Assembly (NCBI GenBank): GCA_032173965.1
Contig: CM063283.1
Span: 111,485,108-111,549,107 of the forward strand
Length of the DNA stretch: 64,000 nucleotides
Origin: Sitta carolinensis
Lineage: Eukaryota > Chordata > Aves > Passeriformes > Sittidae
Direction: 5' to 3'
The notes under the pieces are model-generated. The model worked only from the letters and a program-made list of their open reading frames with translations. It was not told the origin of the DNA and did no database searches. Below, in pieces: positions 1-60,059 of the stretch; positions within the stretch are counted from its first letter, which is position 1, and every line of letters starts with the position of its first letter. Position numbers and translations under genes: made by a program.

Positions 1-1254
1 CTCCTTGGCTTCCCATGCCTTTAGCCTGCATTCCAAAGCAGGATTTAAATGGGTAGCTGTTAGAAAATAAAGTCTCCTTTATTTTCAAACCCTCTTTATT
101 TTATGAATCCATTTGGAGTGCACAGTGGATGGGAATTGCATGTGAGGTATATTAATTTTTGCAGTGTTGCTAATGAGGAGTTTATGGTTGGGTTATTTAA
201 TAGCATTAATTGCCACATAAAATGCTGAAAGTAATTTATGGTGCCATCTCAGTCTATGTAAGACTCCCATTCTTCTTCTTCCCTTCCTGATCTATGGACA
301 ACAGTTGGCACTGGGAGGCATTTAGTTTTTGGGAACATTGTTCCTTCAATCTAATATTATTTCCAGGGCTATAAAACATAGTATAATGTATGATCTATGC
401 CATCATGAGAAAACTGTCTTGAAAAAGTAATCCTATGCATCTTTAGGGCAATCTGTGCTTTAAGCATCACTACTCATGTTATTTATGAGTGGGTACTTGT
501 GAAAGTTAGGGCAGTTTTCTTTGAACTGTGATGAGCAAGGCAGGAAATTTGGTTGCTCTGGTGGTCTGGACGGGTGGCACAAAGACAGTGATGTTGTCTA
601 GGCTTGGCCTTAAGTACAACACACAAACACCATGAAACAGCCCTAAAAATGCAGGCAAAGTGAGGATTTGCCAAAGCACAGGACACCAACATTGGACCCT
701 GCACCTGGCACTGACATTGCTCATGGGGCATTACCCAGGTCAGGATTTCTGCTCATGTGTCCCTGGCAGTGCAGTAGGAAGCAGCAGAACCAGAGAGCAT
801 GTCACTTCTTGGCCAGTGTGGATCTTCAGGAGAAACACCAGAAATGGAAATACTGACTTTCTAAAGCAGCTGAAGAGTTTCCTGGTGACAGAAATGCCCA
901 GAGGGCTGCAGAACACAGCACAGGTGCAGAATGAGGGAGAACTGTGTTTGTTAGGATGGGAAATGGACAGGTGGGGCTGGCAGGATAAAACAGAGGTTTT
1001 CTTCAGCTGGGGAGAAGGGAGGAAGAAACCCACCCATTCCAGAGTGCCAAGCAGGAGGCAAACAGGGAATGATCCTTTCCTGCTTCTTGCAGTGAAGCAG
1101 CTCAGGGAACATCTGCCACTTGCAGGTAGCAAGGACAAGATGAACAGAAGATTAGTCCATGAAGAAAAATCCACCAAAATTGGATGAAAATACCAAGGTA
1201 ATTAATTCCACTGGCTCAGGAAGTCCTTCAACTGTGTAGAGTTTCTTGGAGAGG

Positions 1255-1322
1255 CACCCCCTGATGCTTGCCCTGTTTGGGTTGGAAGGGACCTTAAACA
1301 TCATCTGGTTCCAGCCCCCAGT
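1255..1322 (-). mobile_element. CR1 3'-end remnant
   Basis: Contains GGGTTGGAAGGGACCTTAAA followed by a CATCATCTGGTTCCAGCCCC stretch. This is the reverse complement of the well-known CR1 3' region. It is only about 70 bases long, so heavily truncated. Confidence 0.75.
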
Positions 1323-3659
1323 GTGACTGCAGTTCATGCTTTTAAGGATTTTTACTGGATATTTCTGCAACCCACCTGCACTGGGAGCTACCTGAAGCCA
1401 CCACAACTGGAAAGAGGCAATTCCATGTCCTTGCTGGCTGCCAGGATCAAGGGGCAGGCAGTGAAAATGTTCCACTACCAACACATCTCCTACTTCCCTG
1501 AGAGTGAGAACAGGAACAAAGGCATCTGTCTGAAAATAATAACACTTTATTTGATTTTGTGTGTCTGTGTGTGTGTGTTACATTATCATAAATGTTCTCT
1601 AGTCTCAGAAAACAAAGCCCTAAGTTTGGAAAATAATGCACATACAAATCTCTTCTTACAGGTATTAAGTATACAGAAATATACAAAGATTTCTCTTTTA
1701 CTGTAATATATCATCAGAATGCCCCACATCCCACATTTTTACTCAGGTCCACTGTACCGGGAAGCGTAAACTACAAAGGTTACAAGCAACCTGAAAAAGA
1801 CATGGTTTGTATAATATAATTACATTATAAGTATATATATATATATCTACAACAGTGCAAATATATCACAGCGTGCAGGCAGCAATAGTCTCTAGAGAAG
1901 CAGAATAAAATTGATTCATAGTAATGCAAATGCATTACAGAAACGAGAGACAACAATGACATATTAGATATTCAGAATATGCACACTTTAGCACGCTGAT
2001 TTAAAATCATACCTTGCATTGACTCTTGCTTTGAAAAACAAAAGAACCAAATGTTAAATAATTCAGTAACAGGTTCAAGGGCAGAATCTCACAATAAGGT
2101 CAGCTGACTGAGATAAGGTATTTGATAAATCTTTACTGACACAGGTAAAGGCTTGGCTCCACTGCAGGACTTGTTATCTTCTTCCTTTAAGATAAATCAG
2201 TGTAATTGGCTCAAATTTAATTTTCTTTCACTGTAATTTAAGAGAATTTTTCCTGTTTCTTTTTTCAGTTTATCAACAACTAATTCACATTTGTAAAGGT
2301 TGGTATAATTGTCATTGAGGCCAAGAAAGGTGGTTTCTGGAAGTAACAGAAAGGAGCTTGTATAATGATTACCCTAAATGGGCCACTAAAATAAGCTACA
2401 ATGGGGTCAGAAAAAAAGACATCACAGATGCCACTGAAATAGAAAACCCCATCAACCTTTAAAAGTAAAAGCTTCCATGTTGCCTTACAATCTGCTTAAA
2501 AAGACATTTTTGAAATTTTTTTTTTCTTCTTGAAAGAGTAAAGCACACCCAGAGATCCAGCACATTGGGGTTTGGTAGCTCAAAGAAGTCTCAAAGTCAC
2601 CCCTCCACCTTTAACCATTCCTGCACTCTTCTTCCCAAGCAGCTCATTTTCACACCCCACGTGGACAGCAGCCATGAATATCCAGAAAAAAAGGACACAA
2701 GCCATTGACAGGCATGGGCTGAGATGCATGGAAGTCCCCAGAAAAAAAAAAAAAAAAAATAAAAGAACCAGCAAAAGCTGGATGTGTCTTGAAGGCACAA
2801 CCAGTGCAGAGAATGCAGGCTGAGCCATGGCCTTGTTTTGTGCCATAGGAGACACATCCTGACTGGTCACCCTTTGTTTTACAGTGCTGGCAACATCTCA
2901 ACAGAAATCTACATCTCTTAAAGAAAGGTCCTACACCTGACAAATGCATAAAATTATCATTTGTTGTAAGAGTTCAAAATAACAAAAAGACTGAAGCTAA
3001 ATTTTGTGCTCTACAGTACAATTACTGCTTCAGAAACTACCTGAAATATGTACAGAAACAGAAATAAACCATTAAACAGAATTAAGATGAAACTTGCAAT
3101 GTTTGCAGGCTCAACCTGAACCTTTCAGACATGTAATATGAAGAGTGCTATGTGGGCTGACAAAAATCCCTCAGTGGGATGGATACACCACAGCAGCCCC
3201 TTTGTGCATTATGGGAACAGGTATTTAAGAGGAGGGCAGTAGGAGTCGATCCCTGAAAATGCCACTGCCCCTGTTCACTGATGGCAGAGCTCCTGATTAA
3301 CTCCAGTGGCACTCAGCACTTAATTTGTGCACTCACCAGTGCTGTGTGGCACTGCAGTGATCAGCCTGTCACAGGCTGTCACAGAGGACATGACACGGTG
3401 TCATTTTCTGCCTACTTCTAGTTCCCAACAGCTTTTCACATGATCATACTTTATAAATGGATCTCCACACAGAAATTCCTGAGCAATTGCACCCTGTGGG
3501 GCTGTTCTGGTAGGAAATAAAAGATGGCATCCAATGAAGGATGGAGACTCTCCTTAGTGCTGCATTTACAAAAATATTTTTAATTGTCTTTAACAGCAGT
3601 AGCCAGATTAAGTTCTAGTTGGGCTCTGGCCATTCTAAATTCTCCTTGCATAACCTCAC

Positions 3660-4330
3660 AACATCCTTGTAGTCCTGCTGGGTTGCCTGCCCCTTCTTCC
3701 AAAGGTCATACACCCTGTTTTGTTCCCTGAGTCCCAGCCAAAGCTCTCTGCTCAGCCAGGCCAGTCCTTCTCCCCCTCTGGCTCATCCCTTGGCACATGG
3801 GGATGGATGTGGATGTGCTCCTGCTGGGCCTTTGGGATTTCCTTCCTAAGGATCCCCAGCCTTCCTGGAGCTCTTTGACCTTCAGGGCTGCCTCCCAAGG
3901 GACTCTGCCCATCCAGCCCCCAAGCACAGTCTGTCCTGCAGAAGTCCAAGGTGGCAGTTCTGCTGCCAGCCCTCCATCCCCCCAAGAACCAAAACCTCTC
4001 ATTTCATGTTCACTGTGCCCAGGAGGATCTCCAACCACCACATCACCCACCAGCCCCTCTCTGTCCACAAAGAGGTCCAGTGGGGCATCACCACTGCTTG
4101 GTTCCCTCACCAGCTGTGTCAGGAATTACCTTCCCCACACTCCAGGAAACTACTTGGGCAGTGTATTTCCAGCAGACACCAGACTCCCCATGGCACATTT
4201 CATCTGCCTCCTCCTCCAGGCTGGGTGTTCTGTAACAGACTCCCAGCAGGATATCTGCTTGGTTGGCCTCCCCCTGATTCTTAGAATCCCCAAATCCACC
4301 CAGCATTGTGTAAATAGGTCAGGGAGGATC
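3660..4330 (-). mobile_element. CR1 LINE fragment (ORF2 region), degraded
   Basis: Read on the minus strand the segment resembles the central part of avian CR1 ORF2. It has the conserved order PWEAALK...LQEGW, then CQGMSQRGRRTGLAEQRAL, then the text for a tryptophan/lysine-rich stretch. The plus strand shows the usual reverse-complement landmarks, such as AAGTCCAAGGTGGCAGTTCT near 3942. Frameshifts and stops break the frame, so it is a dead copy. Boundaries are approximate and identification is from recalled consensus. Confidence 0.8.
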
Positions 4331-7239
4331 TCTTCTGTGAGGATCACTGGCGTGGCACAGGTCAGTATGTAGCACACCTCCTTGCAGGAACAAGTGTTTA
4401 ATAAAACATTCCTTTCTGCTGAGAACACAGAGTTTGACACAAAAGTGTGGATCGAACTGTCAATCACCTGAGACATCCAGTTCTTGGACTCAAGTTCATT
4501 ATCTCCCACTTACATAACCAGCTCTCCCTGTTACATGTGCACAAATTCCTCTCTTTTAATGAAAATAGGTACTTTGTGCTCTAAATTCTCAGAGCTGAAG
4601 TGGATTTCAGTGCCACTCTTCTTACACTCCACTTGACCTGTAACAATGGAATCTTCTCGATATCTTAACAGTAGAATCTGCTTTCCAAATCTTTTATTTA
4701 ATTGTAAATAATAATGCTTCAAGTTATTTTTAAAAACCTTCAGGGTTTTTCAGATTATATGCAAGTTTCCACGAAGAGAAACAACGAAAGAAGTGTGAAG
4801 GATCTAAAGTCTTAACTAATGCACACAGTAACCAAAGCAATGTCTCAAAACAAGTCAGAATAGAACAAGGAGGCCAACAGGACACTAAAGCCCTCCTGCA
4901 ATCCCAACAAAAATCATACATTCAGTTTCCAGGCGACCTTTAGAAACCTTTAGCCTCTTACACAACTTTTAGCCAGGCTGTGACTGGTTCAAATGGTAAT
5001 AGTGGCATTGATTTCAAAGAGTTTATGGCTCTTCAGATATGGCTATAAAATTGAGGATTTGAAAATTGAGGATGTGAAGACTTCAGAATCTCGCTGGCCT
5101 TATTATTCTTCCAAGTGAAGCTTCCAGAGCTTCACAAAGTGCTGCTCAACACAACATCACCTGCCTGCTCAGCCCATTAACGTGGGAATGTGCTTTATAC
5201 CAGCTTGTTAGAATTCATCTCCACGTAAAGAGAAAAAAAGCCAACCTGAGACCACATTAAAAATCTTGGCAGTAGATGGAAACATCATTGGGATGGATTT
5301 TAAAATGCTTCTGTCCCACAGCAGTGACGAAAGAGAGATCATTAGTTAATTTGCGAGCTAGGGAGGGAAAAAATTATTATCTCATCTATGAATATCACTG
5401 AGTTTCCAGAGAATTACTTCTTTACTGGGATACTACGGTCTGAAAGCATTCCTTAGAATAGTAACTTCCAGCTAAATGCTGCCAGCAGAAGGCTGGAAAA
5501 AGCCTATCTAACAAAAAAAGGAGTGACAGAAAATATTCCCAGAGCAGGAATTTTCTCAGGAACACCCATGAAGGACCAGATTTTTGGCTACCATATCACA
5601 ATACAAAGTTACAGTACAGAAGGACGTGCTGGAGGCTAAAAACATAAAATGAGACAGTCTAAAAACAGAGGAACAGGCACAGATAACAAGACAGTATCCA
5701 AGGAATTCATACAGCTAAACTGGTCTAGATGGGAGAGAACAGCATCCTGCAAGATACCAGTGTGGAAATGCAGCAAAGTTACCTCATTTGGAACACTGAG
5801 AGGGATTGTCAGGGTGGTACTTGGTAAATGGTGCTGGGAAGAACCCTGAAGGTGTTCAATGCCAGGGATGTCACACTCTTTGACCTCAGCTTGGCCCAGA
5901 AGTCTGCAACCCAAGAGTAATTTGGCAAATGTAGTCCTTTGTCTACTTGCAAAGAGTGTTTGAATTACCTGTAATATTCATAAATACTTTGGGAGTCTTG
6001 AAATAATCAAAGCACGTTGTGCTAAAGGGATTTCAGCTTGTGCCTTGTTTAAAAAACTGCTCACAGCTATAAATATTATTTAGAATAGCTCCAATTCTTA
6101 ATTTCTCAAATCTGACAGCCATATAGGTTCGTACCTGCTCATGATTATCCCAGGAAAAGCTGCTGCACAAAAGCTTTTTGAGAAAAAACAGCAACAAAAA
6201 TTATGCAAAGATGCTGTGCAAGGAATTTGGTTTTTCTTCTACAGTAAAGATTGATAAGGTAAACCTTATTTTCAGGGAAAGTTCAGCTAGCCTTCCTAAA
6301 ATACATGACTTGATGTAAAGCCTTCCAGACCACAGGCTTAGTTCAGATGTCCTGAGTTTAACAGATACATGCAGTCTGTGTCTGTATTGGTAAACCAAAC
6401 AGAGCCTGGGCATGGGCCAGGGAAACTGGGAAACAATTTTCTTCCCTGCTAAATGGCAGAGCTGCCAGCCCAGCAGAGCCAGAGCTTTTCCAGACAGTGT
6501 TTGGTTTGTGTAAAAGTCAGCACAGGGGCCATTCCTATTAGCCCCAGCTGTCTGAGGACTAACAGAGCTGGCCCTGGCACTATTTATTCCACTGGGATAG
6601 ACAGCCATGGGGTCTTGGAAAAGTTTGTGAATTTTTGACTGCTGGGGGCCAGAAGATGCACCAGGTCCCTCTCATCTACCCTGCTGCCATGAGCTTTGGG
6701 CTCCTCGAGGGTTTGCTGACATGGAGCTGCCTCCAACCTGCAAGACTTCAGCATCCTGATGGGAATAATGTATTTACAGGCCTCCCTCGGGGGTCTGGGA
6801 CACCAAGAGAAATTCACAGCCATGGCAGAAGGCTGTGCAGTTTGCACCAAAGCTCTCCAGTGGTGGATTCATCTTGGGTTGAAAATCCAAATCCAAATCC
6901 AAATCCAAATGAATGACAAAATTCACGCATTCAGTCAGCTCAGAACCAGAGCCGCCCTGCCAAATTTACAGAGGTGAGAAACCCAAAATAACAGTTTCAT
7001 TGACGTTCAGATGAATTAATTCTCATGTTGTGCATGCAGACTTAGGGATGAGAACAGAACTGCCTGGCATGATTAGACTGCAGCATTGCATTTGTGTGTT
7101 TTTTTGGAGAGTCCTACAGAGTGTGTGGCAGGTAGAATGAACACCTCTGGATGAGGCAGCCACAGGTGTTTCAACACAGTAGCCCAAGCTTTGATCTGTG
7201 GACAGCTCTTGCACTCCTTTAACAATCACTTTAGGGGCA

Positions 7240-8185
7240 GATCCTGCTTTCACAATTTAATTAAAAATGAGCCTTGGAGTGCTTCGATTTTTTTTAAGTC
7301 GCAGGAGGTAGATCAAACAGATAATGAACAGAGCTAGGAGCACAAAATATCACAAATACTAAAGATTTAAAGACACTGCAAAAGAATATTTTTTTTTCAA
7401 CCATTCAGTGACAGCTTGACCATGTCTAACTGCATGTGCTATCCAGTGCTGCTTCCAAATGGGACCACAGGTTAAGTGCAGATTCAGAATCTGCCTTTTC
7501 CTCCTGTCATTACAGTTTTCAGATATGAGACCAGCTCGACAAGTAAAGCACCAGAATTCTAAATTCAGACAGAAACAAAAATAATTACTCGAATCACTTT
7601 AGGTTTCTTTTAAAAAAGTATCCGTATTAAAAAGATATCTTTACCTTATTAATACATTTACAGACTTTTAGCCAGAAGGGGTAATTCTGTGGAAAAGAAT
7701 TGCAAAACAATACATAGAAAACTGCAAAGATGAAATTTAAAAAGATGAGAGAATCCTATTTTCTTTGCATTCCTCATTTTGCATCTCACTACCTTGTCAA
7801 CTAGAGATGACATTACACTATTCTGGCCACCAGGACTGGTATCCTGATGACCTTATCCCAAAATTGGTTTTCATAAGGAAAGCTCCTGCAGCCAGGCTTC
7901 TTGTTACAGTTACACTGCCTCAGTATTGATATTCTGTGGTGTAAAATTCCCTTCTAGTTCTTCTTCCTAGTTAAAGCTAGAAAGTGTAATGAAAACATGA
8001 CCCAAGCCAACTGGACTGGTTGGTTTAACACTGTATGTCCACTATCCCATTGTGGCTCTCCATGGGCTCGGTCAGGACAGCACTGGCTGGGCACTGGGGA
8101 CCAGCCTGCCACAGTGAGACAATGTCAAGTGCCCTCTATTGCATGTCTAAAGTTCTCCTACTGCATTGGTTCAGCTGCTTTTCCT
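7240..8185 (-). other. ABCG1: ABCG1 3' UTR, minimum extent (inferred)
   Basis: Transcribed sequence must follow the stop codon. The first plausible polyadenylation hexamer in this direction is ATTAAA at 7261-7256, which would give a 3' UTR of about 930 bases. Further AATAAA candidates on the minus strand lie near 6580, 4692 and 1547, so the true end could be far more distal. No transcript data are available, so the boundary is a guess. Confidence 0.4.
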
Positions 8186-55347
<47,162 letters not shown>

Positions 55348-55929
55348 GTGCACCGCTGCCCGCCCGGCTGCTGGCGGAGGAGCCCTCCAGTGCCGCCTCT
55401 CCGCCCCGACTGGCTGCGGGAGGCGGGCGGGCAGGGATGGAGCTGGGGCCGCCCCCGCCCCGGCCCGCCCCCGCCGGGGATGGGGAGAGCGGCGGGGTCG
55501 GGGCTCCCCTGGGCTCTTGGGGACGTGGGCAGCGTGTCCCCAAGCCGCTGGTGGCCGTGGCTGTCGCTCTGCCCAAACACGCGTCTGACGCTTGTCCCGG
55601 GAGTGGGGCACCGAAGGTCGCTCGCCGGGACACAATGACGAGGGCAGCCAGCATTGTCCCCACGCTCCGGGCAGGGACGGGCATCCTGATGTGCTCCCGG
55701 AGGCATTCCCTGAGGAAACGGGGTGTAGAAGCACCGTCCAGTATGGCCTTGTGCCATCCCGGCTTCTAGAGGACGAGACAGCCTCTTCTGGCCCTGGGAC
55801 TCCTACCCACGGATTATGAGCAAGCCATTGTAGTTCAGGAATGGAGAGGAAGGAAAGTCGTCACTGAGTTACAGTCTCCATTCATTTACTCCTCACACCA
55901 AAGACCTGCATTTCAGCGAGGTCACACAA

Positions 55930-56250
55930 TCACTAAATCAGAAGGGCCAGGCTGGAAGGGACCACAGAGAGTCACCAGGTCTGAAACCCCTGCTCCAGCA
56001 GGTCATCCCAGAGCACACAGCACAGGGTTGTGTCCAGATGAATCTGGAATATCTCCAGTGAGGGACACTCCATACCCTCTCTGGACAATCTGTTCAGTGC
56101 TCAGTCACTGCTGAGGAGAGAAGTTCTTCCTCATATTCAGATGGAACTTCCTGGGCATCATTTCTGCCCATTCCTCTCGTCCCATAGCTGGGCACCACCG
56201 AGCAGGGCGTGGTTCATCCCCTGACACCTCCCTTCAGACACTGAGGGCCT
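55930..56250 (-). mobile_element. CR1 fragment upstream of the promoter
   Basis: Reverse-complement CR1 text: GGCTGGAAGGGACCACAGAG, then ATGGAACTTCCTGGGCATCA, then TTCCTCTCGTCCCATAGCTG. It lies directly upstream of the CpG island and may bound the regulatory region. Confidence 0.88.
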
Positions 56251-59180
56251 GCACATGAAGGGCAGTGCTGGTGTTCACATGGCATTAGGACTGTGTTGGC
56301 ACTGTTGGCTTGACTCTGGATCCGTGACTAGGCTTGGAGCTGGACTCATTGGCTGTGCTAGCTGGGCACAAAAAGCTCTGCCCTACCAGTTTGCCAAGAA
56401 GCCAGATGCTGAAAAACCCACCAGCCATCTGAGTGTTCCCATTGCTGCTGGGACTGTTTTAGGTGTGTGCAGAGGCTTCCTCTCAACTTCTCTGGAAGCA
56501 GCAGAAAGTGGGGATAAAATACAGCAGGGGTCTGAGGACTGGTTTGAAAGCAACTCCCAAATATGACATACAGGAGTTCATAATCTGAGAGGAATCTTCT
56601 AATCGGGGTTGGAACTCGTGTAGCATTGTACAGACACAGGATAAGCCTCACAAAGCCCCTGGGAGGCAGGTAAGTATTTTATCCCTGGATGGGTGTTTAC
56701 ACAGTGCTGCAGGGAGGGAACTGCTGCCCAGAACATCTGTGCCAGGTCAGATGGGGTCCCTGCCCTGCAGTATCCTCCCTCCTGACAGTGGCTGCAAGAT
56801 GGATGTGCAAGCAAGCCCTTCAGCACAGGGTTGGCTTCTATCAAATGTCTCCCTGATGCTCTCCCAGCTCACAGCTGTTCTTGGCTCAAGGATTTCCTGA
56901 TGTGATTGTCTCTCCAGAGTGTGCTAATAACTCTCAGTGGGAATCTCTTCCATTAGGGAAGACTCCCCCTTGGAAACATGCAAAATTTACCAGCCAGTGC
57001 AACCCATTGGCAAGGAATAGTGTGGAGACTCTCTAAGCTCAGCCTTGGATTCAGTCCTTAGATGTTGTAGAAAGTTATTTAATTATAACTCATTTATTGG
57101 GGAAGAAATAAATATTCTTCCTGCTGTGGAAAACCACTCAATCATGGCCCATCCAGAAGTCCTCACTGAAGGCTTAAACTGTGTTTGAGTAAACATTTTA
57201 AAGACAATTATCACCTAATAATAAGAATAAAGAGAATTTATGATGATATTATGATCCTCCTTCCAGTGAGGATCCCAGGGCTTTAGTTAAATTGATTTGG
57301 AGCATGTGTCTGTAGCACCCACAATTTTTTCAAGCTCGTCTCTTGTATTTTCCCTTAGAACATTGCAAAAGCTGCATTATCTCCACAGAGGAGCTGAAAA
57401 GGGCTAAGATATCCAGATGTGTATGTTTAAGGCATTTAGAGGGTAAAAAAAAAAAAAAAAACAACTTAAAACCATCATTATTTTAACTGTGAGGTGGAAC
57501 TAGAGAGAGAGGAAGCCATACCCTGACCCCAGTGAATGTGTCACACAGACCCAGCACGATGTTTGCTATCCTGTTGTAACTTCCTAAAGGCTGAGAGAGA
57601 AGCAAGGAAAGCAACATGAAATCTGTATCAGAACTGAAATGTACAGTCCTGAAATCTGCTACAGAAACCAAGTTTAAATTCTGTCCATAAGAAGTTTGTG
57701 GTACCAAGGTGCTGCCTTCCACCAGAGTTTTTCCTGAGCAAGTGTACATGACCAGATCTCCAGGATTTATTTTTATCCTGGTGGCTGCAGTATCAGTATC
57801 TACAGGGGCTTCTTGTAAAACACTGAGACAAAAAACAGGTTTATCAGAAACCAAGTTCTATTCGGTATTTTGGTATCTATTTTGATAACACACAGTGAAA
57901 AAAAATTATTACATAAGATGAAGCATGCTAAAAATAGCAGTCTCCTGCATTCCTACATTCCCTCATTAACTCTTCCATTAACTTTACAGGTGATCCCCTG
58001 GTCCCTGCAGACAAAAAAGATCAAGAACAAAACTCTGTGTGAAGGTAAAAAAAAAAGAGAGAGAGAGATAAAAAACTGTGTTAAAAAAACCAGGACAATT
58101 AAAAAAAAAAACAAAAAAAAACAAAAAAAAAAAAAAAAAAAGAAAAGGAAGTTACAAACGAAGGTGAGGACAGGCAGGCAGGGACAAAATCCTGACTCCT
58201 AAAATAGATGAGGAAATAGTAGTAGCTTCCAGGCTTTACAGCAGGATAAGCATTACAAACACTAGACTGGAGCAGCCCACAGGAAAGAAAAAAGAACACA
58301 GCAAGCAGAAATGCACTGGGAAGGGCAGGGAAAAGGGGAAATGCACCAGCAGCAAGAGAGGGGAGCTGTTCAACAGAGCCACGGGAGGCATTCTAGTGCA
58401 GCACTGATAGCTCTGGTGCCTCTGCAAGAACTAGTTCATGTACAGAAGGGCTACAGCCTCGGGAAATGCAAAGGCCACTGTGGACTTCACTGCTGGCGTA
58501 CAACATGTGGAAAAGTCCAGCAAGTGTAGAGGAGGCAGATGGGAAAAAAAAAAGTAAGAACTGTAAAAGGGAAAATATTTTAGATGGAATTTTCAATAAA
58601 ACTGTACCTCAGCCTTACCAGTTTGCAACTTGCTGTTAATTTAAGCTACTCTGGGTAGAGTTTAAGGGAGGTTTCTGGAAAATATTTCAGGATAAATCTT
58701 CCTAAAGAGTCAAGCTGAGAGCAAAAACAAACTGCCCACTGTGAAACACTCATGCAATTATTTGCTGGGACAAAACCCCAACAACACAGTTTGTCGTGGA
58801 CAGAGGATCATTTTGAAAACACATACTGGTTTGGATCGCTTCTGGAGTGCGTTTCCTGTCTTCTCATGCACTGCCTCAGTTATTCTTGTAGCTTTATTTA
58901 TCATATAGGGAACGAAAATTGGACAAAAAACAAAAGTTCTTGTGGCTCTTACCAATTATTATTATAGGGAAATAAAAGTGGAAAGAACACAGGTTTGAAC
59001 AGCCGAAAGATGAGGTTGAGAAAAAAAAAAATTAGTGTGATTCTAAACCCCTGAGTTTCTGGTAGGTGGTAGCTGTGAGTCTGCACTGGAGAAAAAGGAA
59101 CAAGAGGCAAGCACGGTGGGAAACAAACCTGTAGTTTAGCAAAAGGAATAAATTAATTATTTTTAAAACAAAAAGGGAGA
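56251..59180. other. upstream flank without recognised gene
   Basis: Single-copy-looking AT-rich DNA with an A17 run at 57446 and a dense A-rich tract at 58098-58145. A minus-strand frame at 57483-57854 is open for 123 codons but shows no family motif. Confidence 0.5.
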
Positions 59181-59199
59181 TTTGCTCTCCCCGTAAGTA

Positions 59200-59740
59200 T
59201 CGCAGATTACAGGTGCCATCCACCGCGGGAGCTGACTTGACTTTGCTTCGGGGTTTTCTGCCCCCGCTTGGACAGAACACTCAGATCCTTTGCAGTCTTG
59301 CGTGGTTGAGGTTTCTTCCCCATCTATTTCCTCCTCACTCACCCTACACGGAGCGGGGTACAGGAACCAGGAGCAGGCTTCCATTACACCAGCATTACTG
59401 TCCGTCGGCATCAGCCGCGATTCAGTGGGCAGCGCCCCGGAACACTCGCACAGGCCACACGCCGAGGCTGGCTGACCTCGGCGGGACACGACACCACACG
59501 ACACGACAGTGCTTCCTCGACAGCCTGAACGCGGGCGGCTCTCTTCCTCCCGCTGTACCCAGCCGCGGAGAAACACAAGCACGCTGGTCTCGACCGGCTC
59601 CGTACTCGAACCTGCGGACCCAACACCAACAGCGCGGCTCTCATCGAGCTGAGCTACGCCTTCCTTTCCGCTCCTCCTCCCTGCGGTCGGGTGGTGACTC
59701 CTGCGGTGCCGCCTCCCCACCGCGCCCCTGCGGCGGTTGG
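59200..59740. promoter_or_regulatory. second CpG-rich block, about 4 kb upstream of exon 1
   Basis: CpG-rich words are frequent (CACCGCGGG, CCGTCGGCATCAGCCGCG, GACCTCGGCGGGACACGAC, CCCTGCGGTCGGGTGG), in contrast to the AT-rich flanks. It could be an alternative ABCG1 first-exon region, a distal regulatory island, or part of the adjoining retroviral insertion. No exon is identified. Confidence 0.4.
59588..59667 (-). ncRNA. tRNA-like sequence with A and B box motifs (pseudogene or SINE-like)
   Basis: On the minus strand TAGCTCAGCTCGATGAGAGC fits a Pol III A box and tRNA D arm. About 25 bases later GCAGGTTCGAGTACGG fits a B box / T arm with two mismatches. The anticodon stem and the acceptor stem do not pair, so it is not a working tRNA. 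It could be a decayed tRNA copy or chance similarity. Confidence 0.35.
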
Positions 59741-59743
59741 GTG

Positions 59744-59973
59744 TCTCCCCTGGTTCCCATTTTGGGGCCATGTTCCTCAGTGTCCTGTCTCTCCCCTGGT
59801 TCCCATTTTGGGGCCATGTTCCCCGGTGTCCTGTCTCTCCCCTGGTTCCCATTTTGGGGCCATGTTCCTCAGTGTCCTGTCTCTCCCCTGGTTCCCATTC
59901 TGGGGCCGTGTTCCCCAGTATCCCATCTCTCCCCTGGTTCCCACTTTGGGGCCATGTTCCCCGGTGTCCTGCC
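59744..59973. repeat. 46-bp minisatellite, 5 copies
   Basis: Units start at 59744, 59790, 59836, 59882 and 59928, each beginning TCTCCCCTGGTTCCCATT and containing GGGGCCATGTTCC. Variation is limited to a few positions. The array directly precedes LTR sequence. Confidence 0.95.
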
Positions 59974-60059
59974 GGCTCTCTGGGCAGGCCAGCCGTGCCA
60001 GGCTGGCTGTGCTTCACCTGCAGGACAAAGGAAGCCTGGGATGGAGGTGGTTGCCGTGG

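Larger units (their letters stand above)
1..7239. other. 3' flank of ABCG1, possible extended 3' UTR
   Basis: I recognise no gene here. Open frames are short and lack family motifs. The left 3 kb is AT-rich with a GT-rich stretch (1558-1580), a short AT repeat (1830-1850) and an A18 tract near 2741. It holds two CR1 remnants, listed separately. A run of the six-base unit CAAATC lies at 6886-6910. Confidence 0.5.

Noticed and set aside
1..8185. Search for a trefoil-factor gene, expected downstream of ABCG1 by human synteny
   Set aside because: No cysteine pattern with CCFD or PWCF was seen in any open frame on either strand.
56741..56756. AGGTCAGATGGGGTCC as a possible LXR (DR4) element upstream of ABCG1
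   Set aside because: The second half-site matches only four of six positions. No better DR4 was found by eye around the promoter or in introns 1-2; a matrix scan would be decisive.
57483..57854. 123-codon minus-strand open frame that reads somewhat like a secreted or receptor exon
   Set aside because: No recognisable family motif or signal peptide. With six frames over 64 kb, several chance frames of this size are expected. UMODL1, the human upstream neighbour, is not recognisable in it.
58098..58145. A-rich tract as a possible processed-pseudogene tail
   Set aside because: No retroposed coding body is recognisable next to it; interrupted A runs are simple sequence.
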